A stretch of 5,682 nucleotides of DNA, from positions 1 to 5,682 of the forward strand of contig CAZGRE010000063.1 in the NCBI GenBank assembly GCA_964528085.1, given 5' to 3'. Numbering within the stretch: position 1 is the first letter of the stretch; every line of letters begins with the position of its first letter. This document shows, piece by piece, positions 1 through 4,722 of the stretch. The translations under genes were made by a program, and so were the position numbers. The notes under the pieces are model-generated. The model saw nothing but the letters and a program-made list of their open reading frames with translations, was not told the DNA's origin and did no database searches. The DNA comes from B2-G16 sp964528085 (GTDB lineage: Bacteria; Bipolaricaulota; Bipolaricaulia; UBA7950; UBA9294).

Positions 1-1625
1 CCGAGGCGGCGGATCCCGTCGGCCCAGTCAAGGAGGGTCCCGAAGTAACCGGAGAGCTCGGGCTCGATCGTCGCGATCTCGCCCCGGTAGACGGAGCCGG
101 TCGAGCCGTCGAGGCTGATCGGATCCCCCTCCCTCACCGTCTCGCCGTTCACCGTGAAGGCGCCCGCCTCGTAATCGATCGCGAGGTCCCCTGCCCCGGC
201 GACGCAGCACTTCCCCATCCCGCGGGCGACGACGGCGGCATGGCTCGTCATCCCGCCGCGGGCGGTGAGGATCCCCTGTGCAGCAGCCATCCCTCCGATG
301 TCCTCAGGGGAGGTCTCGATCCGGACGAGAATCACCTTCTTCCCTGCCGCCGCTTCCTCGGCCGCCTCGGCCGAGAAGACGACGCTACCGGTCGCCGCGC
401 CCGGGCTGGCGGGGAGCCCCTTCGTCAGGAGCTCGGCCTTGGCAAGCGCCTTCGGATCGAAGGTCGGATGCAGCAACTGCTCGATATGCTCGGGGCTGAC
501 GCGGAGGATCGCCTCACGGCGGTCGATCAGGCCCTCGTCCACCATCTCGACGGCGATCCGGACGGCCGCCGCCGCCGTGCGCTTCCCGGTCCGCGTCTGG
601 AGCATGTAGAGCGTTCCGTCCTCGATCGTAAACTCGATATCCTGCATGTCGCGGTAGTGCTCCTCGAGCTTCTTCCTAATCTCGAGGAGCTCCTGGTACG
701 CCGCTGGCATCTCATCCTTCAGGGCGGAGATCGGCTGCGGGGTGCGGATCCCGGCGACGACGTCCTCACCCTGGGCGTTCATCAGGTACTCCCCGTAGAA
801 CGCGTTCTCACCGGTCGCAGGATTACGCGTGAACGCGACCCCTGTCCCGCAGCGATCACCCATGTTCCCGAAGACCATCGCCTGGACGTTCACCGCCGTC
901 CCGAGGAGCCCCTTGATCCCGTTCAGCTCGCGGTACTTGATCGCACGCGGGTTGTTCCAGGACTCGAACACGGCCGAGATCGCACCCCACAGCTGGTCGG
1001 TCGGGTCCTGGGGGAACGGCTGGCCGGTCCTCTCCTCGATCAGACCCTTGAACAGCCGACAGAGCTCTTTCAGGTCGTCGGCATCGAGATCGGTGTCGAG
1101 CTCGACCTTCTTCTCCCGCTTCACCCGCGCGAGGATCTCCTCGAACGGGTCGGGATCGGTCTCGCTCTCCGGCTTCAGCCCGAGGACGACGTCCCCGTAC
1201 ATCTGAAGGAGGCGGCGGTAGGAGTCGTAGGCGAACCGCGGATTGGCCGACTTAGCGGCGAGCCCCTCGACCGCCTCGTCGGTCAGGCCGAGGTTCAGGA
1301 TCGTATCCATCATCCCGGGCATCGAGACGGCGGCCCCGGAGCGGACCGAGACGAGGAGGGGATCGGAAGGGTCGCCGAAGCGCTTCCCTGTCGCCTCCTC
1401 GAGCCTCCGCAGGTTCTCCTCCACCTCCTCCCGGAGGCCGTCCGGATAGGAGCCGCCATGCTCCTGATAGTATCTGCACACCTCTGTTGTGATCGTGAAC
1501 CCGGGCGGGACAGGGATCCCGAGGCCGGCCATCTCGGCGAGGTTCGCCCCTTTCCCCCCGAGGAGGTCCTTCATCGAGGCATCCCCCTCCGTCGATCCCT
1601 TGCTGAAGAAGTAGACGTTTTTCAT
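1..1625 (-). CDS. ppdK: Pyruvate, phosphate dikinase, N-terminal 541 codons (runs off the left edge)
   Basis: This cytosolic enzyme interconverts pyruvate + ATP + Pi and PEP + AMP + PPi, serving PPi-linked glycolysis or gluconeogenesis. The frame is open from the ATG at 1625 to the window edge. Residues about 1-345 form the ATP-grasp nucleotide-binding domain: GGKGANLAEMAGLGIPVPPG near 23-42, SVRSGAAVSMPGMMDTILN at 93-111, and DIEFTI followed by MLQTRTGKR at 329-349. The phosphohistidine domain follows, with KGLPASPGAATG at 402-413 and the signature GGMTSHAAVVARG at 457-469. There H462 is the predicted catalytic histidine and T460 is the threonine targeted in the family by the bifunctional PPDK regulatory protein. 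Family members are near 880 residues, so the C-terminal PEP/pyruvate barrel lies outside the window. The ATG is preceded by a strong GGAGGTG Shine-Dalgarno sequence. The gene lies 27 nt after ftsY and probably belongs to the same transcript. The GGMTSHAA signature and the paired ATP-grasp motifs favour PPDK over PEP synthase or enzyme I. I read no frameshift or stop. Confidence 0.96.
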   Translation of the reverse strand, partial: MKNVYFFSKGSTEGDASMKDLLGGKGANLAEMAGLGIPVPPGFTITTEVCRYYQEHGGSYPDGLREEVEENLRRLEEATGKRFGDPSDPLLVSVRSGAAVSMPGMMDTILNLGLTDEAVEGLAAKSANPRFAYDSYRRLLQMYGDVVLGLKPESETDPDPFEEILARVKREKKVELDTDLDADDLKELCRLFKGLIEERTGQPFPQDPTDQLWGAISAVFESWNNPRAIKYRELNGIKGLLGTAVNVQAMVFGNMGDRCGTGVAFTRNPATGENAFYGEYLMNAQGEDVVAGIRTPQPISALKDEMPAAYQELLEIRKKLEEHYRDMQDIEFTIEDGTLYMLQTRTGKRTAAAAVRIAVEMVDEGLIDRREAILRVSPEHIEQLLHPTFDPKALAKAELLTKGLPASPGAATGSVVFSAEAAEEAAAGKKVILVRIETSPEDIGGMAAAQGILTARGGMTSHAAVVARGMGKCCVAGAGDLAIDYEAGAFTVNGETVREGDPISLDGSTGSVYRGEIATIEPELSGYFGTLLDWADGIRRL

Positions 1626-1629
1626 AAGC

Positions 1630-1636
1630 ACCTCCG
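1630..1636 (-). promoter_or_regulatory. Shine-Dalgarno sequence of ppdK
   Basis: On the minus strand the sequence just before the ppdK ATG reads CGGAGGTGCTT then ATG. GGAGG (1631-1635) sits 5 nt from the start codon. This is the clearest ribosome-binding site of the minus-strand genes and fixes the ppdK start. It lies in the 27-nt gap after the ftsY stop. I see neither a promoter nor a terminator hairpin in that gap, so ppdK is most simply read on the upstream transcript with independent initiation. Confidence 0.8.
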
Positions 1637-1652
1637 TAGCTCGCTTGTCCGT

Positions 1653-2564
1653 TCAGTCCGAAAACAGCGCCTCGACGAACTCCTCGGCCGAGAACGCGTG
1701 CAGGTCCTCCGCCGCCTCACCGACCCCGACGAACAGGATCGGAAGATCGAGCCTCTCCCGGATCGCCAGGACGACCCCGCCCTTCGCCGTGCTGTCGAGC
1801 TTGGTGAGGACGAGGCCGGTCAGATCGATCGCCGCGTGGAACCGCTCCGCTTGGACGATCCCATTTTGTCCGGTGGTCGCATCGAGGACAAGGAGACGTT
1901 CGTCCGAATGGCGGCCGAGCCTCCTTTCCACCGTCCGCTCGATCTTGTTCAGCTCCTCCATCAGGTTATGCTTCGTCTGGAGGCGGCCGGCAGTGTCGAT
2001 GAACAGGACCCCTCCCTTCCGGATCGCATGGTCGACGGCATCGAACGCGACCGCCGCCGGATCGGCACCGGACTTATGCCTGATCAGATCGGCACCGATC
2101 CGCTCGGCCCATATCCCGAGCTGCTCGATCGCAGCGGCGCGGAAGGTATCGGCGGCCGCGAACGTCAAGGGGATGGTCGGATCTTCTGAGCGGAGGAGGC
2201 TCGCGATCTTGGCGATCGTCGTCGTCTTCCCCGTCCCGTTCACCCCGGCGACGAGGATCACGGTCGGGGATCCGTCGTCCCTGAGTGAGAGGGATCGCTC
2301 GCTCCCAGCGAGCCGCTCGAGGATCAGGCCCTTAAGGACAAGGAGCGGATCCCCCCCTCCCCGTCTGAGGGAGGCGGACAGACCCTCGACGAGGTCGATC
2401 GCAACGTCAACCCCGACGTCCCCTGAGATCAGGACCTCCTCAAGCGCTTCGATGTCCGCAGCGGAGAGCCGCCCCTTCCCGCGGAGGATCGACGTGAGCG
2501 AGCCGGTCAGCCCACCGCGGGTCTTGGCGAGGCCGGCCTTCAGCCGGTCGAACCAGGCCGTCAC
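1653..2564 (-). CDS. ftsY: Signal recognition particle receptor FtsY (NG-domain form, 303 aa)
   Basis: FtsY is the membrane-associated SRP receptor GTPase. It pairs with Ffh to pass ribosomes making membrane proteins to SecYEG. The short start MTAWFDRLKAGLAKTRGGL is followed by the N helical bundle (to about residue 90) and the G domain. Visible motifs are GVNGTGKTTT (107-116, P-loop), ADTFRAAAIEQL (138-149, insertion-box region), DTAGR (190-194), LDATTGQNG (227-235), TKLD (254-257) and GVGE (280-283), ending in the usual FVGVGEAAEDLHAFSAEEFV. GVNGTGKTTT and the C-terminal GEAAEDLHAF favour FtsY over Ffh, and there is no M domain. The acidic A domain of longer FtsY proteins is absent, as in many compact bacterial forms; membrane contact then probably relies on the N-terminal amphipathic helix (inference). 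The start is GTG at 2564, overlapping the argS stop as GTGA. Its Shine-Dalgarno GGAGGAG is built from the last argS codons. A nearby ATG at 2566 is out of frame. Confidence 0.96.
   Translation of the reverse strand: MTAWFDRLKAGLAKTRGGLTGSLTSILRGKGRLSAADIEALEEVLISGDVGVDVAIDLVEGLSASLRRGGGDPLLVLKGLILERLAGSERSLSLRDDGSPTVILVAGVNGTGKTTTIAKIASLLRSEDPTIPLTFAAADTFRAAAIEQLGIWAERIGADLIRHKSGADPAAVAFDAVDHAIRKGGVLFIDTAGRLQTKHNLMEELNKIERTVERRLGRHSDERLLVLDATTGQNGIVQAERFHAAIDLTGLVLTKLDSTAKGGVVLAIRERLDLPILFVGVGEAAEDLHAFSAEEFVEALFSD
2561..2564 (-). other. GTGA stop/start overlap, argS to ftsY
   Basis: The argS stop TGA (2563-2561) and the ftsY start GTG (2564-2562) share a 4-nt GTGA. The preceding argS codons for P-E-E-M read CCGGAGGAGATG, so the ftsY ribosome-binding site lies inside the end of argS. 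This arrangement normally gives termination-reinitiation coupling; coupling here is inference from the layout. Confidence 0.85.
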
Positions 2565-4228
2565 ATCTCCTCCGGGGCGTCCATCCCGAGGATCTCAAGC
2601 GAACCCTTGAGGACGAGCTTGACCGCGGAGAGGAGGGAGAGGCGCGCACGGGAGAGGGTAAGGTCGTCGCCCAAGACCCGGTACTTGTCGTAATAGGCGT
2701 GAAACGAGCGGGCCACGTCGAGGGCGTACTCGGCGACCGTGTGCGGGGAGAACGTCGTCGCGGCGACCCTGATGATCTCGGGGAACCGATCGACCTTCTT
2801 TATCAGATCGAGCTCCTCGCGTTCACGCAACGGACGAAGGTCGACATCGTCCGGCTCGAGACCCAACCCTTCCGCCTTGCGGAATATCGATGCGATCCGC
2901 GTATGGGCGTACTTGATGTATGTCGCCGGGTTGTCGAGCGACTCGCTCCGAGCGAGGTCGAGGTCGAACTCGAGGTGCGCCTCCGGCTTCCGCGAGATCA
3001 TGAAGTAGCGGACGATGTCCTTCCCGAGCTCGTCGATCAACCGGCGGAGGGGGAAGAACCTCCCGGCGCGGGTCGACATCCGCTTTATCTCCCCTTTCTC
3101 CTTCAAGCTTACGAATTGGTGGACGGCATAACTGAGGAAACCCTCGGGGAGGCCGAGGATCCGAAGCGCCGCCTTCACGCAGCTCTGCTCGATCTGATGG
3201 TCTGCCCCCTGCACGTCGATCACGCGGGAGAACCCACGCTCGAGCTTATCTATGTGATAGGCGATGTCGACCATCAGGTAGGTGGGGCGGCCGTCGCTTC
3301 TGATCAGGACGGAATCCTTCGCCCCACCGTGCGACTCGGCGGAAAGCCAGATTGCCCCGTCCTTCTCGTAGACACCACCGCGCTTTTTAAGCTCGGTGAG
3401 GATCTTCTCGATCTTCCCCTCCCGGTGGAGGGTCGCCTCGCTGAACCAGGAATCGAAGTGGACCCCGAGTTTCGCAAGGTCCTCCTTGATCCACCCCGTT
3501 ATCCGCGCGACCGCCTCCTTCCGGAATAGCTCCTTCGTTGGAGGATCGAACACTGGGTACTCCTGATCGGTCTCGGAGCGGATCTCCTCCGCCATCTCGC
3601 GGAGGTACTCCCCCTCGTATCCCCCCTCCGGGATCGGCCGGCTCTCCCCGTGAAGCTCGCGGAACCTGACCCAGAGGGATTCGGCGAGGAGGTCGATCTG
3701 GCGGCCCTCATCGTTGAAGTAGTACTCGCGCACGACATCGTAGCCGAGCCGCTCGTACAGGGTCGAGAGGACGTCGCCGAGGACGGCCTGCCTCCCATGC
3801 CCAACGGTCAACGGACCGGTCGGGTTCGAACTGACGAACTCGACCTGCATCCGCTCTCCCTTCCCCGCATCGATGAGGCCGAACCGTTCGCCGGCGGCGA
3901 GCGCCTCCTCGAGAGCAGCGTGGATTGTCGCCGCATCGAGGAAGAAGTTGAGGAAACCAGGGCCGGCGACCTCGATCCGGAAGCCCGTCCCCGCCCGATC
4001 CAGCCGCTCGGCGAGCCGCTCGGCGAGCTCCCGCGGGGGGATCCCGGCAGACTTACTGGCGACCATCGCCAGGTTCGACGAATAGTCGCCGAACTCAGGC
4101 CGGTCGGACGGTCGGACCTCGATCGTGACGTCCGGACCGCCCGGAAGGACGGCCCGATACGCCGCAGCAAGCTCCCTAATGATTAGGCTTTCCAAATAGG
4201 TCGGCATTGTTTTTGGGAGGGGGATCAC
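2561..4228 (-). CDS. argS: Arginyl-tRNA synthetase (class I), 555 aa
   Basis: This enzyme charges tRNA-Arg with arginine in the cytosol. The ArgRS N-terminal additional domain (about 1-110) includes RPEFGDYSSNLAM (43-55) and ends in GPGFLNFFLD (89-98). The Rossmann catalytic core starts at VEFVSSNPTGPLTVGHGRQ (129-147); the HIGH-type motif here is TVGH (141-144), with Thr in place of the first His. EYYFNDEGRQ follows at 168-177 and GADHQIEQS at 341-349. The KMSK-type motif is KRMSTRAG (382-389). The anticodon-binding DALR domain spans about 430-555 and ends ARLSLLSAVKLVLKG (528-542) and LEILGMDAPEEM (544-555), typical of the family. Length is normal. The GTG start at 4228 is chosen because it overlaps the spoVS stop as GTGA. 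An in-frame ATG at 4207 (codon 8) would give 548 residues and lose no conserved sequence, but neither start has a strong Shine-Dalgarno sequence, so the exact N-terminus is uncertain. Confidence 0.97.
   Translation of the reverse strand: MIPLPKTMPTYLESLIIRELAAAYRAVLPGGPDVTIEVRPSDRPEFGDYSSNLAMVASKSAGIPPRELAERLAERLDRAGTGFRIEVAGPGFLNFFLDAATIHAALEEALAAGERFGLIDAGKGERMQVEFVSSNPTGPLTVGHGRQAVLGDVLSTLYERLGYDVVREYYFNDEGRQIDLLAESLWVRFRELHGESRPIPEGGYEGEYLREMAEEIRSETDQEYPVFDPPTKELFRKEAVARITGWIKEDLAKLGVHFDSWFSEATLHREGKIEKILTELKKRGGVYEKDGAIWLSAESHGGAKDSVLIRSDGRPTYLMVDIAYHIDKLERGFSRVIDVQGADHQIEQSCVKAALRILGLPEGFLSYAVHQFVSLKEKGEIKRMSTRAGRFFPLRRLIDELGKDIVRYFMISRKPEAHLEFDLDLARSESLDNPATYIKYAHTRIASIFRKAEGLGLEPDDVDLRPLREREELDLIKKVDRFPEIIRVAATTFSPHTVAEYALDVARSFHAYYDKYRVLGDDLTLSRARLSLLSAVKLVLKGSLEILGMDAPEEM
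4225..4228 (-). other. GTGA stop/start overlap, spoVS to argS
   Basis: The spoVS stop TGA (4227-4225) and the proposed argS start GTG (4228-4226) share a GTGA, the same geometry as at the argS-ftsY junction. Only a weak purine stretch (GAGAA) lies upstream, so argS would depend on ribosomes arriving from spoVS if this GTG is used. If translation instead begins at the ATG at 4207, the genes are separated by about 17 nt and the coupling argument weakens. Confidence 0.6.
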
Positions 4229-4485
4229 TTCTCGACGATGAACCGGATCGCCGTCCTCCGTTCCCCGTCGATCTCAAGCTCGATGAACCCGGGGATCACC
4301 TTGATCGGGGGTGAGCCGTCGGCCTCGATGATCCGGCGGGAGATGGCGATCGCCTTCACCGTCTGGTTGACCGCGCCCGCCCCGATCGCGTGGATCTCGA
4401 CCGCCCCGTCCTGTTCGAGCGCACCGACGATCGCCCCCGAGACCGATTTCGGGCTCGAATGAGACGCAACCTTCAGGATCTCCAT
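4225..4485 (-). CDS. spoVS: Stage V sporulation protein S (SpoVS) family, 86 aa
   Basis: This is a small soluble protein of the Alba-like SpoVS family. In Bacillus subtilis spoVS affects septation and progress past stage V of sporulation; a nucleic-acid-binding role is proposed from the fold. The 86-residue length equals that of the Bacillus protein. Family blocks seen are MEILKVASHSSPKSVSGAI (1-19), AIGAGAVNQTVKAIAISR (33-50) and IDGERRTAIRFIV (72-84), aligning end to end with the SpoVS pattern I know. No signal peptide or membrane segment is visible. The ATG at 4485 has an AAGGA Shine-Dalgarno sequence about 6 nt upstream. It is the first gene after a strong promoter and overlaps argS by 4 nt. 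Non-sporulating bacteria also carry such proteins, so the gene alone does not show that this organism forms spores. Family assignment is firm; the cellular role here is open. Confidence 0.95.
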   Translation of the reverse strand: MEILKVASHSSPKSVSGAIVGALEQDGAVEIHAIGAGAVNQTVKAIAISRRIIEADGSPPIKVIPGFIELEIDGERRTAIRFIVEK

Positions 4486-4489
4486 CGTT

Positions 4490-4496
4490 CATCCTT
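4490..4496 (-). promoter_or_regulatory. Shine-Dalgarno sequence of spoVS
   Basis: Minus-strand sequence before the ATG reads GTGAAGGATGAACG then ATG. AAGGA lies about 6 nt from the start codon. The ATG inside this stretch (4492) is in another frame and opens a 72-codon shadow frame across spoVS, so it is not the start. Confidence 0.65.
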
Positions 4497-4528
4497 CACC
4501 CGCTCTCCTCGCCCCCCTTCTTCAATCG

Positions 4529-4557
4529 AGTATAGTCGTCGCCCCGTCCTCCGTCAA
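4529..4557 (-). promoter_or_regulatory. Sigma-70/SigA-type promoter for the spoVS-argS-ftsY-ppdK unit
   Basis: On the minus strand, TTGACG (4557-4552) and TATACT (4534-4529) each match five of six consensus bases and are separated by exactly 17 nt. The predicted transcript start is near 4522, leaving a leader of about 37 nt before the spoVS ATG, which contains its Shine-Dalgarno sequence. The match is better than that of the divergent gyrA promoter, suggesting a strong housekeeping promoter. I see no match to a sporulation-type sigma factor site, though such sites cannot be excluded by eye. Confidence 0.75.
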
Positions 4558-4649
4558 TCGATATCATCGTTGCCGTCGGGACTCTGGGATATCCGTCCGG
4601 TCGCTCGATCGATTTCCATCGCAGCACCATCGTGCGGGGCAAATCCGGC

Positions 4650-4659
4650 GCAAGCTTGC
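4650..4659. repeat. 10-bp palindrome overlapping the gyrA -35 box
   Basis: GCAAGCTTGC is a perfect inverted repeat whose right part forms the first bases of the proposed -35 hexamer. It could be an operator, or chance. Confidence 0.4.
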
Positions 4660-4684
4660 AACAGAATAGGGATTTCGGTATCCT
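4656..4684 (+). promoter_or_regulatory. Sigma-70/SigA-type promoter for gyrA
   Basis: TTGCAA (4656-4661) and TATCCT (4679-4684) are separated by 17 nt, each matching four of six consensus bases. The predicted start is near 4691, giving a leader of about 32 nt. The -35 box overlaps the palindrome GCAAGCTTGC, and the start point falls in the centre of AACACGTGTT, both possible protein-binding sites. The weaker hexamers would suit a supercoiling-sensitive gyrase promoter, but that is inference. Confidence 0.6.
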
Positions 4685-4685
4685 T

Positions 4686-4695
4686 AACACGTGTT
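4686..4695. repeat. 10-bp palindrome at the predicted gyrA start point
   Basis: AACACGTGTT is a perfect inverted repeat just after the -10 hexamer, centred on the predicted transcript start. Its centre is 36 bp from that of GCAAGCTTGC. The two palindromes have different sequences, so they are not two copies of one site. Confidence 0.4.
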
Positions 4696-4708
4696 CTCTC
4701 GACCGGAT

Positions 4709-4720
4709 GAGGGGGTGATT
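4709..4720 (+). promoter_or_regulatory. Shine-Dalgarno sequence of gyrA
   Basis: GAGGGGGTGATT closely follows the anti-Shine-Dalgarno complement (AGGAGGTGATC), with the GGGGG core 7 nt before the ATG at 4723. It fixes that ATG as the gyrA start. Confidence 0.8.
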
Positions 4721-4722
4721 CC

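Larger units (their letters stand above)
4486..4722. promoter_or_regulatory. Divergent intergenic control region between spoVS and gyrA
   Basis: This 237-bp region separates the two divergent transcription units and carries one promoter for each. The two -35 boxes lie about 98 bp apart. Between and around them are several short palindromes: GGATATCC (4587-4594), TCGATCGA (4605-4612), GCAAGCTTGC (4650-4659) and AACACGTGTT (4686-4695). Short open frames crossing it on the minus strand (for example 4496-4690) lack a ribosome-binding site and family-like sequence, so I call no gene here. GATC, common in the flanking genes, occurs only once. Confidence 0.7.

Noticed and set aside
1626..1652. Possible terminator or promoter between ftsY and ppdK
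   Set aside because: The gap is only 27 nt and is largely the ppdK ribosome-binding site. No hairpin with a T run or paired -35/-10 hexamers is visible.
240..2189. A 649-codon open frame on the plus strand, antisense to ppdK and ftsY
   Set aside because: It is exactly codon-aligned with the real genes on the other strand, where stops arise only from TTA, CTA or TCA codons, which this GC-rich coding avoids. Its product is rich in Arg, Asp, Leu and Pro without family motifs. It ends where ftsY uses a rare TCA serine.
1645..2610. A 321-codon plus-strand frame opposite ftsY
   Set aside because: It has a Ser/Arg/Pro-rich composition typical of shadow frames. It lies fully over ftsY, whose GTPase motifs are clear.
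2699..3529. A 276-codon plus-strand frame opposite argS
   Set aside because: It is codon-aligned antisense to argS with the same low-stop explanation. No recognisable domain or convincing ribosome-binding site was seen.
4624..4635. Small inverted repeat GCAC-CATC-GTGC considered as a terminator or attenuator
   Set aside because: Arms of only 4 bp and no following T run. It lies outside the predicted transcripts on both sides.
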